This document shows, in pieces, positions 24,828 through 32,214 of a stretch of 64,000 nt of DNA. A program made the position numbers and the translations under genes. Where the stretch lies: contig NZ_HE978574.1 of assembly GCF_000311845.1 (NCBI RefSeq), positions 772,201-836,200 on the forward strand. Reading direction: 5' to 3'. The notes below the pieces were generated by a model, which saw only the letters and a program-made list of their open reading frames with translations, had not been told where the DNA came from and ran no database searches. Positions within the stretch are counted from its first letter, which is position 1; the number at the start of each line of letters is the position of its first letter. Source of the stretch: Enorma massiliensis phI (GTDB lineage: Bacteria; Actinomycetota; Coriobacteriia; Coriobacteriales; Coriobacteriaceae).

Positions 24828-25487
24828 ATGCAGGTCATCATTGTCGGCGGCGGCAAGACCGGCGCCCATCTCGCCTCCCGCCTCACGGACGACGGCATCG
24901 CGGTCACGGTCATCGAGCAGCGCGCTGAAGTCGTCGAGCGCGTGCGTCAGATATGCCCGAACGTTTCCGTTATCGAGGGGAGTGGTTCGGATCCCGAGGT
25001 CTTGGAGCGCGCGGGCGTGCGCATCGCGGATGCTGTCGCGGCTGTGACGGGATTGGACGAGACGAACCTCGTGACGTCGATGCTCGCGAAGATGGAATAT
25101 GCGGTGCCGCGCGTTGTGGCGCGTGTGAACAATCCGGCGAACGCGTGGATGTTCACGGCGGTGAACGGTGTGGACGTGGGTGTGAACCAGGCTGAAATCA
25201 CGGCGCGCTTCGTGATTGAGGGCATGGACGTGCATGACATGTACACGCTCATGAAGCTCGGTCGAGACGAGCACAGCATCGTACAGGTGGCGGTGGGTGC
25301 GCATGCCCGCGTGGCAGGACTTGCCCTCAAGGACATCCCGTTCCCGGCGGAGACCATCGTGACCGCCGTGGAGCATGGGGGCAACCTCATCGTGCCGAAC
25401 GGTGATACCGTCTTGGAGTCGGGCGATGAGGCGATCATCTTCACGAGCGAGGAAGGCCGCGACGAGATTCGCCGCCTCTTCTCATAA
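24828..25487 (+). CDS. TrkA-like RCK-domain protein 2
   Basis: This 219-aa paralogue of the preceding protein has GGGKTGAHLASRL in the dinucleotide loop, VIEQRAEVVERV after beta2, and AVTGLDETNLVTSMLAKMEYAVPRVVARVNNPAN, with a C-terminal TrkA_C domain. Pairs of single-domain TrkA proteins (as in the CeoB/CeoC arrangement of mycobacteria) form mixed gating rings. The start follows TAGGAGGAATC. Its position after the ATPase suggests a shared operon under the KdpDE-like system. Confidence 0.88.
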   Translation: MQVIIVGGGKTGAHLASRLTDDGIAVTVIEQRAEVVERVRQICPNVSVIEGSGSDPEVLERAGVRIADAVAAVTGLDETNLVTSMLAKMEYAVPRVVARVNNPANAWMFTAVNGVDVGVNQAEITARFVIEGMDVHDMYTLMKLGRDEHSIVQVAVGAHARVAGLALKDIPFPAETIVTAVEHGGNLIVPNGDTVLESGDEAIIFTSEEGRDEIRRLFS

Positions 25488-25498
25488 AGGCAGCGTGC

Positions 25499-25578
25499 GG
25501 CTACCTCGCTTCAGAACGGGTCGTTTCGCTTCGGCATCCGTGCTAAGCTATTCAGCCGGATAAGAAAGCGAGGTAGCC
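25499..25578 (+). promoter_or_regulatory. Leader hairpin that covers the queA ribosome-binding site
   Basis: GGCTACCTCGCTT (25499-25511) pairs perfectly with AAGCGAGGTAGCC (25566-25578). The right arm contains the Shine-Dalgarno sequence and directly abuts the queA ATG. The 54-base loop contains a smaller ATCCG/CGGAT stem. If transcription reads in from trkA, the start would be occluded. A TAAGCT -10-like box inside the loop (about 25544) could give a shorter transcript lacking the left arm. Confidence 0.5.
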
Positions 25579-26799
25579 ATGCGTACCGATGATTTCGATT
25601 ACAACCTGCCCGAGGAGCTCATAGCCCAGGCACCGGCGGAGCCGCGCGATTCGTGCCGCCTGCTGGTGCTGCACCGCGGCGAACCGCTTGCGACCACGGG
25701 CGAGACCGTGCCGCTTGCTCATGGCGGCAGCGTGGAGCACCGTCACTTCTACGACATCATCGACTATCTGGAGCCTGGCGACCTGCTCGTGGCGAACGAG
25801 ACGCGCGTGATGCCGGCGCGTCTCATCGGGCGCAAGGCGAAGACGGGCGGTATGGCCGAGACGCTCTTGCTCACCCGCCGCGAGGACCAGGATTCGCTTG
25901 GTCATGTGTGGGAATGCCTTGTGAGCCCTGGCAAGCGCCTCAAGCCCGGTGCGGTCATCGAATACCGCGCGGGCGGTCCGCACGCGCCCGAAAGCGCGCC
26001 CGTGGTACTTGTGGGGGAAGTGCTTGACTTCGTGCCCGATAGCCGCGGCGGACGTCTCGTGCGCTTCACGCCGCAGGGCGAGAACGCATCGGGCGCGTCG
26101 CGCACGCTCGACGAGGCGATCCATGCCGCGGGGCACGTGCCGCTGCCGCCCTACATCACCGATTACGAAGGCGACCCCGAGAAGTACCAGACCGTCTACG
26201 CCATGAGCGAAGAGCATTCCGCCGCAGCTCCCACGGCCGGGCTCCATTTCACGCCCGAGCTCATCGAGCGCATCAAGCAGAAGGGGGTCGGCTGGGCGAC
26301 GGTCGAGCTCGAGGTGGGGATCGACACCTTCCGCCTTGTGGAGGAGGACGATCCCACCGAGCACGTCATGCATACCGAGCGCTACCACGTGCCGCAGTCG
26401 GTTGTAGATGCCGTGCACGCCACCAAGGCGGCGGGGCACCGCGTGATCGCTGTGGGCACGACGGCGGTGCGCTCGCTTGAGAGCGCGTGGGACGCTCAGG
26501 CAGCCGCGTCCGAGCCCCCTGTTGTCGCGCGCCGGTTCGAGAATGCTCCCGGCTCGGCGGTGGAGGGCATGGGCGATATCGTCGCTCGGGAGAACGCGAC
26601 GACGAATCTTTACCTCATGCCTGGTTCTACCTACCATGTGGTCGACGCGCTTATCACGAACTTCCACGTGCCGCGTTCGACCCTCATGATGCTTGTCTCG
26701 GCTCTCGCCACGCGCGAGCAGATCATGGATGCCTATCGCGAGGCCGTGCGGGAGCGTTACCGCTTCTTCTCGTTCGGCGACGCCATGCTCATCGAGTAG
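25579..26799 (+). CDS. queA: tRNA preQ1(34) S-adenosylmethionine ribosyltransferase-isomerase QueA
   Basis: This 406-aa enzyme transfers and rearranges the ribosyl group of SAM onto preQ1-modified tRNA to give epoxyqueuosine. Diagnostic blocks are MRTDDFDYNLPEELIAQAP, LLVANETRVMPARL, HVPLPPYI, YQTVYA...GSAAPTAGLHFT-type sequence (here SAAAPTAGLHFTPEL), VGIDTFRLV, HTERYHVP, VGTTAVRSLESA and LITNFHVPRSTLMMLVSA. The length is somewhat greater than in E. coli QueA because of inserts near residues 135-180. It acts after Tgt and before QueH. Confidence 0.97.
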   Translation: MRTDDFDYNLPEELIAQAPAEPRDSCRLLVLHRGEPLATTGETVPLAHGGSVEHRHFYDIIDYLEPGDLLVANETRVMPARLIGRKAKTGGMAETLLLTRREDQDSLGHVWECLVSPGKRLKPGAVIEYRAGGPHAPESAPVVLVGEVLDFVPDSRGGRLVRFTPQGENASGASRTLDEAIHAAGHVPLPPYITDYEGDPEKYQTVYAMSEEHSAAAPTAGLHFTPELIERIKQKGVGWATVELEVGIDTFRLVEEDDPTEHVMHTERYHVPQSVVDAVHATKAAGHRVIAVGTTAVRSLESAWDAQAAASEPPVVARRFENAPGSAVEGMGDIVARENATTNLYLMPGSTYHVVDALITNFHVPRSTLMMLVSALATREQIMDAYREAVRERYRFFSFGDAMLIE

Positions 26800-26968
26800 C
26801 CTCGCCCGCTGCCTGGGGCTCTCGGACGCGGGCCTTGTCTCGGCGCTTGCGCGGGCGGAAAGATGCTGACGTTGCAAAAAGCGGATGCCTGCGGCCCCGA
26901 TGTCCGCAGGGGCGTATATCATTGGTAGAGAGAGATTCATTCGTCTACGATCGACATGGGAGAGAACG
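26800..26968 (+). promoter_or_regulatory. Intergenic hairpin and promoter before coiled-coil protein
   Basis: CCTGCGG-CCCCGATGT-CCGCAGG forms a short hairpin at about 26890-26912. GTATATCATT at about 26917-26926 looks like a -10 region, with TTGCAA near 26873 too far away to be its -35. The hairpin could be the terminator of queA or an operator. Confidence 0.35.
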
Positions 26969-28420
26969 ATGGTTGACGATTTCGATACCAAGATTGATGA
27001 CATGGAAAACGAGCAGGACGGCGTCTTGGAGGGCGCTGCCGACGTCGATGCGCTTGCCTCTGATTCTGCCGCGGCCACTGCTAACGAGGTCGATGCGCCC
27101 GAGGGAACCGCAGCGGCCGATGCGCCCGAGGACGCGGGTGCGGCGGCGGATGATGCGCCTCGCATCCCCGAGTTCCTGCAGCATCCCGTCACGGGGGCTG
27201 CGCCCCGCACATCCCAGGTGGTAGACGAGGAGCCCGTGCCAACCGAGGAAGCTCCTGGGGCCTCGCCGGTCGAGGCGGTCGGTTCCTTCTTCTCCGAGGG
27301 CGCCGCGGCGGTGCGTGAGATGAGCGCCGCCCGCAAGGCGCATGCCGAAGCGCGCGAGCAGCTCGAGCAGCTCGATGCAACGATCGCCGGCGAAGAGACG
27401 GAGCTCGCTCATCGGCGTGAGGTCGCCGCAAACTACCATGCGATCATATCCAGCGAAACCGCGCGTCGCGACGGCGCGACCAAAGCCGAACAGGCGGCGG
27501 AGGCCGAGCAAGCGCGCATCCAGGGCGAAATCGATGCGCTCAAAGAGCGTTTGCAGCAGATGAAGGACGCGGACTCCCAAACCGAGAAGCGCCTCAAGGC
27601 AGCCCTCGATGCCGCGGAGGCGCGGGAGGCCTCCTCGCGCGAGAACGGCGCGCGCCTGCAGCGCCGGCTCGACGATGCGAAACGGAACCTCGAGAAGGCC
27701 GAGGAGGATCAGAAAAATGGCGTTGCCGCCGCGCAGGCGGCGGTGGAAAGCGCCGAGTCTCGCCTCGCTATGCTCCACGACGAGTATGCCGAGGTCCAGC
27801 GCAACCCCTCGGCAAATTCCGCTGCCTACAGCGTGCGCGCCGACGAGTTGCAGACAGAGATTTCCGATGCTGCCCACGAGTTACAGTCCGCACGGGACGA
27901 CCTTCCCCGCATCACGCAGGAGCTTGAAGACGCCCTCGTCCATGCTCGAAAGGCGGTTTCCGAGGCCGAGAAGCCCATGGACGACGCGAAGCAGGCCTTC
28001 CGCGAGGTGAGCTCTGCCGCAGACGAGGCGCGCAACACCTACCGCGAGGCGAAGGATGACGCGACGGAACGCCAGCGCAAGCTGAAGGAAGAGATCTCCG
28101 GCAAGGAAAAGGAGCGCCGCGCGCAGGAGCAGGCTGCCGAGGACGCCCGCGAGGAGGCGTCCGAAGCCCAGGCGCTCATTGACGAGGCGAACGATATCCA
28201 TGCGCATCCCGAGGTTACCGAGACGATTGCCGCGCGCCTCGAGGCGGACCGGGCGGAGCGCGAGGAGCAGGCCGTTGAGGTGGAACAGCTCGCGAGCACA
28301 GAGAAGGCGGTGCGTGAGCGCACGCGTGGATCGCGCGCGAGGTTCATCGGCGCCATCGTGGGCATCGTGGTGCTCGTGGTTGCCGTTATTGCGCTCGTCA
28401 TCGTGTTCATGAACCGATAG
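26969..28420 (+). CDS. Tail-anchored coiled-coil membrane protein
   Basis: This 483-aa protein has an acidic, low-complexity N-terminus (1-110), a long predicted coiled coil (about 115-450, dense in Glu, Ala, Arg and Lys with heptads such as REQLEQLDATIAGEETELAH), and one C-terminal hydrophobic helix (FIGAIVGIVVLVVAVIALVI) ending MNR. The topology places the coiled coil in the cytoplasm. I do not recognise a family; such proteins may tether or space components at the membrane. The start at 26969 (MVDDFDTKIDDM) follows GGGAGAGA. It appears monocistronic. Confidence 0.65.
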   Translation: MVDDFDTKIDDMENEQDGVLEGAADVDALASDSAAATANEVDAPEGTAAADAPEDAGAAADDAPRIPEFLQHPVTGAAPRTSQVVDEEPVPTEEAPGASPVEAVGSFFSEGAAAVREMSAARKAHAEAREQLEQLDATIAGEETELAHRREVAANYHAIISSETARRDGATKAEQAAEAEQARIQGEIDALKERLQQMKDADSQTEKRLKAALDAAEAREASSRENGARLQRRLDDAKRNLEKAEEDQKNGVAAAQAAVESAESRLAMLHDEYAEVQRNPSANSAAYSVRADELQTEISDAAHELQSARDDLPRITQELEDALVHARKAVSEAEKPMDDAKQAFREVSSAADEARNTYREAKDDATERQRKLKEEISGKEKERRAQEQAAEDAREEASEAQALIDEANDIHAHPEVTETIAARLEADRAEREEQAVEVEQLASTEKAVRERTRGSRARFIGAIVGIVVLVVAVIALVIVFMNR

Positions 28421-28539
28421 CTCACGTCTGTGCGCAGATCGATTATCGCGGTGGGCCTGTAGCCTCGTAGCTGCAGGCTCGCTGCTTCGCGCTTCGCCCC
28501 CGAAACCCTCTGAAGCTGCGGCGTTCTTCGTGCTGCCCC

Positions 28540-28570
28540 TTGACTTGGAGTTCACTCCACCATCTACCAT
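28540..28570 (+). promoter_or_regulatory. MerR-type promoter with 19-bp spacer
   Basis: TTGACT (28540-28545) and TACCAT (28565-28570) are separated by 19 bases, and the spacer contains the perfect dyad TGGAGTTCACTCCA (28546-28559). This is the architecture of MerR-family activated promoters, including those of aldehyde-responsive regulators that control reductase genes. No merR gene is in the window. Confidence 0.65.
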
Positions 28571-28631
28571 AGGTGGCGACATGGCCATGGGTGCCATGAG
28601 ACGGCAAGCTCACATAACAGAGGGGATGCGC

Positions 28632-29771
28632 ATGCTGTACAAGGATTTTCAGGGGCTCAAGCTTTCGGCGCTCGGTATGGGTGCCATGCGCCTGCCGGTG
28701 ATCGACGGCGACGATGCCAAGATCGACCAAGCCGCTACGCAGGAGATGGTCGATTACGCTATCGAGCACGGCATCAACTACTTCGACACCGCGTGGGGCT
28801 ACCACGGTGGGCAGTCCGAGATTGCCATGGGCAAGGCGCTCAGCAAGTATCCCCGCGATTCGTTTTACCTTGCTACGAAGTTCCCCGGCTACGACCTTTC
28901 CAACATGGACAAGGTCGAGGAAATCTTTGAGAAGCAGCTCGAAAAGACGGGGATGGAGTACTTCGACTTCTACCTCATCCACAACGTCTGCGAGATGAAC
29001 ATCGATGACTATCTCGACACCAAGCACGGCATCATGGATTACCTGCTCGACCAGAAAGACGCTGGGCGCATCAAGCACCTGGGCTTCTCGGCGCATGGTG
29101 CCATTCCGGTGATGGAGCGCTTCATCGATTTCTATGGCGAATACCTTGAGTTCTGCCAGATCCAGCTCAACTATCTGGACTGGGAGTTCCAAGATGCATG
29201 CGGCAAGGTGGAGCTGTGCGCCAAGCACGGCCTGCCCGTGTGGGTCATGGAGCCGGTTCGCGGCGGCAAGCTTGCTAACCTGCCCGAGGCCGATGCGGCG
29301 CGCCTCACGGAGCTTCGTCCGGACGAGAAGCCCGTTGCCTGGGCATTCCGTTTCATCCAGGGCATTCCCGAGGTGTGCGTGACCCTTTCCGGCATGTCCA
29401 ACTTCGAGCAGATGCGCGAGAACATCGCCACGTTTGAGGAGGAAAAGCCTCTCAACGACGAAGAACGGGCAGCGCTCCAGCAGGTCGTCGACGGCATGAC
29501 CGCTCAGCACACGGTTCCGTGTACCGCGTGCCATTACTGCACGAGCCATTGCCCCATGGGACTCGATATCCCGAAGCTTCTCGAGATGTACAACGAGGCC
29601 ATGGTCACCGGAGGCGCGGGCGGGTTCATTCCGAGCATGTTCGTGGGGACGCTTCCCGAGGACAAGCGTCCGAGCGCCTGCATTGGGTGTGGGAGCTGCG
29701 AGGCGGTGTGCCCGCAGCAGATCAATATCCCCGATACGCTTGCAGACTTCGCCTCGAAGCTTGCCGGATAG
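28632..29771 (+). CDS. Aldo/keto reductase with C-terminal [4Fe-4S] ferredoxin domain
   Basis: This 379-aa oxidoreductase has an AKR barrel (KLSALGMGAMRLP; catalytic Asp/Tyr region NYFDTAWGYHGGQSE; FYLATKFPG; FDFYLIHNV) followed from about residue 290 by two cysteine clusters, CTACHYCTSHCPMG and CIGCGSCEAVCPQ, which form two [4Fe-4S] centres. This fusion is common in anaerobes and probably links carbonyl reduction to ferredoxin-type electron transfer. The start at 28632 has AGAGGGG at proper spacing; the ATG at 28626 is too close to it. Its promoter has MerR-type geometry. Confidence 0.9.
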   Translation: MLYKDFQGLKLSALGMGAMRLPVIDGDDAKIDQAATQEMVDYAIEHGINYFDTAWGYHGGQSEIAMGKALSKYPRDSFYLATKFPGYDLSNMDKVEEIFEKQLEKTGMEYFDFYLIHNVCEMNIDDYLDTKHGIMDYLLDQKDAGRIKHLGFSAHGAIPVMERFIDFYGEYLEFCQIQLNYLDWEFQDACGKVELCAKHGLPVWVMEPVRGGKLANLPEADAARLTELRPDEKPVAWAFRFIQGIPEVCVTLSGMSNFEQMRENIATFEEEKPLNDEERAALQQVVDGMTAQHTVPCTACHYCTSHCPMGLDIPKLLEMYNEAMVTGGAGGFIPSMFVGTLPEDKRPSACIGCGSCEAVCPQQINIPDTLADFASKLAG

Positions 29772-29991
29772 GAGCAGCCTCGCTGGCGGTAGGGGATTGA
29801 GCCGTAGTTGGATGAGGCCCTGCAGCTTTGGTGGCAGTTGCTATGCCGTTCGCCGCCATTTCTCAACCGTTTGCGGACTCGCTCAGGTTGTCGAGGTGTT
29901 CGTGCATGGGAATGGGTTTACGGGGAACATATAGCAATGAACATCCAAGTCGCTTCAGGAAAGCAAGCGACGACCGAAGGAGGCGAGTCCA

Positions 29992-30051
29992 ATGGGTACA
30001 GAAGACATAGCACAAGCATTCGGGCTCGTTGCCTGGGGTCTTGAGGCTTAA
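29992..30051 (+). CDS. Possible 19-aa peptide (MGTEDIAQAFGLVAWGLEA)
   Basis: The ATG is preceded by GAAGGAGG at about 10-base spacing and the frame ends in TAA. The peptide is amphipathic with one Trp. It lies within the region proposed as a structured RNA, so the two readings compete: a dual-function RNA, a leader peptide, or a chance ORF. Confidence 0.25.
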   Translation: MGTEDIAQAFGLVAWGLEA

Positions 30052-30232
30052 CCGTTGTGGGTACGCAGAGGCGACCCGTTGGATTCCGTCAGAGCATGGA
30101 AGCGAGCTGTTGAGAAGACCTTAGAACGACCGGGTGCATCTATAGCTTGTGCGCGTTCGGCTGGTCCTGGGGGACAAAGTGGACGCAATGACGAATAGAT
30201 GCATTGGGGTGAGTCCAAAGTATTGAACAGGC

Positions 30233-30274
30233 CGAGGGGCGGCGCAGCAGAGGAGGCGCCGCCCCTCGCTTTGT
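30233..30274 (+). terminator. Terminator of the 30-kb RNA
   Basis: CGAGGGGCGGCGC and GCGCCGCCCCTCG (30233-30245 with 30256-30268) form a 13-bp perfect stem, followed by CTTTGTG. The T-run is weak. Confidence 0.55.
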
Positions 30275-30302
30275 GCCGTTCTGGGTCATTCTGGTCATTC
30301 TG

Positions 30303-30375
30303 GGACGGGTTTGTTTTGACTCGTTTTGACCCCGCTCGCGAATGAGTCAATATGGGACGGGTTTGTTTTGACTCA
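30303..30375. repeat. TGAGTCA/GGGACGGG repeat (one full, one partial copy)
   Basis: A full 33-bp copy, TGAGTCAATATGGGACGGG continuing to TTTGTTTTGACTCA, occupies 30343-30375; its ends TGAGTCA/TGACTCA are inverted. A partial copy GGGACGGGTTTGTTTTGACT begins at 30303. The same family recurs at 31268, 34587 and 47643. Confidence 0.8.
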
Positions 30376-30455
30376 TTCACAGCGATAGCTCAAGACGGCC
30401 CCGTCTCAAAACGGTAGTCTCAAAACGGCGCGATTTCGGCGCGAGCGAAGCCGAT

Positions 30456-31124
30456 CTATCGATTGAACCAACGGTCTGCATGGCGGCCTATAACCGCGAT
30501 CAAGCTTGATGCGGCAATCGTGATGATAGCGCTCAGGGGCGTGAGCCATCCAGCTCCGGCGAGGGCGATGAGCATCATCGCATCGCATAGCAGGCAATTC
30601 CAAACATAGATGTGCGAAAGGATGGACCTCGTCAAACGCATGCCGAGGGATTTTTCTTGCTGCATGTGCTCGAGCAGATGGGCGCTTATGTCACCGATGG
30701 TTTTGAGCCCATTACGGCGCGTGTATCTGAGGTAGGGAATGAAGGACATGATCCAGATGCCGAGCACGAAGGCCTCTGCCACCGCTATTGACAGCTCCTC
30801 TTCATGATTGGGGGCGTTTGCTGCGAAGAGACCTAAGAGATAAGAGGAGACCCAGCATACTTGCATGAGGAAGAAGATTGCCAGAAAACGGCGTGAATCG
30901 GCATCGAAGCGCTCGATGATATGAGGGGCGTCGTCACCGATGAGGGCATCGACCGAGGTATCAAAGGCTGTGGCGATGGCTTTAAGGCTCGCGATATCTG
31001 GAAGGGTCTTGTTGCGCTCCCAATTGGATACCGTTTGACGGCTCACCTTGCAGGCAGCGGCAAGCGCTTCCTGCTTCATGCCGTTCGCTTGGCGATGCTC
31101 TCGGATGCGTGTGCCGATTTCCAT
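30456..31124 (-). CDS. XRE-family regulator with C-terminal membrane domain
   Basis: This 222-aa protein has an N-terminal helix-turn-helix (GTRIREHRQANGMKQEALAAACKVSRQTVSNWERNKTLPDI, read in pieces) and a linker to residue about 75. Four hydrophobic segments follow (about 80-100, 110-130, 165-190 and 192-210). Membrane-bound XRE regulators of this build sense membrane or transport states in many Gram-positives; the ligand is unknown. The start at 31124 has only a weak ribosome-binding site (GGGACAAGCT). It is not obviously in an operon. Confidence 0.8.
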   Translation of the reverse strand: MEIGTRIREHRQANGMKQEALAAACKVSRQTVSNWERNKTLPDIASLKAIATAFDTSVDALIGDDAPHIIERFDADSRRFLAIFFLMQVCWVSSYLLGLFAANAPNHEEELSIAVAEAFVLGIWIMSFIPYLRYTRRNGLKTIGDISAHLLEHMQQEKSLGMRLTRSILSHIYVWNCLLCDAMMLIALAGAGWLTPLSAIITIAASSLIAVIGRHADRWFNR

Positions 31125-31234
31125 AGCTTGTCCCTTTGTGGCTCGCCGAATGTCCCTGCGGCACCAGTATGGCTCTTCGTATGGCGCGTGCCGCTGAGTA
31201 TCGCGTCAAAATGCTTTGACATATCGGTCATTCT

Positions 31235-31300
31235 GGGACGGGGTCATTTTGACCCGCCCGCTGCGAATGAGTCAAAACAACCCCGTCCCATATTGGCTCA
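31235..31300. repeat. TGAGTCA/GGGACGGG repeat at the end of the LUD gene
   Basis: A full copy lies at 31268-31300 and a partial copy (GGGACGGGGTCATTTTGAC) at about 31235-31253. The TGA that ends the LUD protein is the first codon of the full copy (minus strand, TGAGCCA). Confidence 0.75.
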
Positions 31301-31948
31301 GTAGCCGAGGTCCTCCCCGATGAGCACCACGCGGATGCGTCCATCGTGGCGGCTGTGGCGCGTGACCACCACGTTGCAGCACATGCAGCGCTCTGCATGG
31401 CATTCCGAACAGACGCCCGCAACCTCGCATGGCGTGTTGGTGTGCAGGCGCGCGGCATTGAGCGGGCAGGTCACCGTTCGAATGCGCTTGATACCGGCTT
31501 CCACGTCTGCCACGAGCTTGTTCATCCCTGCGAGCACCACCACGTGCGCGGGGCCGTGCAGAAGGAGCGACAGGCGGTCGGAGTTGCCGTCGATGTTAAC
31601 GAGCTCACCGTTCAGCGTGAGGGCGTTGGCGCTCATAAAGAACCAATCCGCCGAAGTGCGGTTGCGCCACATCTCGCGTTGTTCCTCGGGCGTGGTTGCG
31701 GTGGTGCGGTCGAGCATGCGGTAGCAGCCCGCGTTCTCGAGAGTCGCCTTCATGCCGGTTTCCTTGAACGTCTCGCTGCCGCCCCAGGTTACGGAGTCGC
31801 CTTCGTGCATCCAGGAGCGCACAAGCTCCACGGCCTCGGCGCTCGTGGCGCAGAAATGTCCCTGCATGCCATGGCGCTCGAGTTTCTTGATAACGGTCGA
31901 TGCGGTGGTGCGATATGCTGCGAGTGCGGTTTCGGTGCTTTTGGCCAT
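31298..31948 (-). CDS. LUD-domain protein (LutC/YkgG-like)
   Basis: This 216-aa protein has the LUD fold found in lactate-utilisation proteins and in stand-alone forms: GDSVTWGGSETFKETGM, NALTLNGELVNIDGNSDRLSLLLHGPAHVVVLAGMNKLV (in parts) and CPLNAARLH. Unlike LutC it ends with a Cys-rich stretch, CEVAGVCSECHAERCMCCNVVV, which could bind metal. The start at 31948 follows AAGGGAAG. The stop codon lies in an intergenic repeat. No lutA/lutB genes are nearby, so the enzymatic role is open. Confidence 0.82.
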   Translation of the reverse strand: MAKSTETALAAYRTTASTVIKKLERHGMQGHFCATSAEAVELVRSWMHEGDSVTWGGSETFKETGMKATLENAGCYRMLDRTTATTPEEQREMWRNRTSADWFFMSANALTLNGELVNIDGNSDRLSLLLHGPAHVVVLAGMNKLVADVEAGIKRIRTVTCPLNAARLHTNTPCEVAGVCSECHAERCMCCNVVVTRHSRHDGRIRVVLIGEDLGY

Positions 31949-32214
31949 AGGTGCTTCCCTTCGGTTGGCGCCGCGCTGAATAAGGCCTATGGTACGAGAA
32001 ATGCCGGCCACATGCTTTTGTCATCTCGAGCTGTAATCTTGAGCATATGGAAACATCAGGCGATTGAAGCGCGCGGAATCACCAGCCGAGCGACCCCAGC
32101 CGATGTACTGGGCCTGCAGGCTTTCCCAGGTGCATCGTCGATCGGGATGGTCGGTGTAGTTGCGTCTGGGTATGATGTGTTGAACTGAGTGGATGTGGAC
32201 GAAGGGTCTGGTTC

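Larger units (their letters stand above)
29936..30275 (+). ncRNA. Probable structured non-coding RNA with terminator
   Basis: Several strong helices occur here. GTCGCTT/AAGCGAC (about 29950-29972) is a local stem. TGCATCTAT/ATAGATGCA (30135-30143 with 30195-30203) closes a nested domain with GCGTT/GACGC and GTCC-TGGG-GGAC. GCACAAGC (30010-30017) pairs with GCTTGTGC (30145-30152), inside that domain, so it would be a pseudoknot. GGTCTT/AAGACC (30037-30042 with 30115-30120) and TTCC/GGAA add further stems. A GC-rich terminator hairpin follows. A 19-codon ORF with a good ribosome-binding site lies inside. I do not recognise the family; the raiA motif, known from actinobacteria, is one to compare. 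Confidence 0.5.

Noticed and set aside
25499-25578. preQ1 riboswitch before queA
   Set aside because: The leader lacks the short stem and the A-rich tail with conserved core of preQ1 aptamers; only a plain ribosome-binding-site hairpin is visible.
30000-30230. tmRNA, RNase P RNA, 4.5S RNA or 6S RNA
   Set aside because: None of the diagnostic segments of these RNAs (tag ORF and tRNA-like end, the RNase P core, the SRP tetraloop region, the 6S open bubble) can be found.
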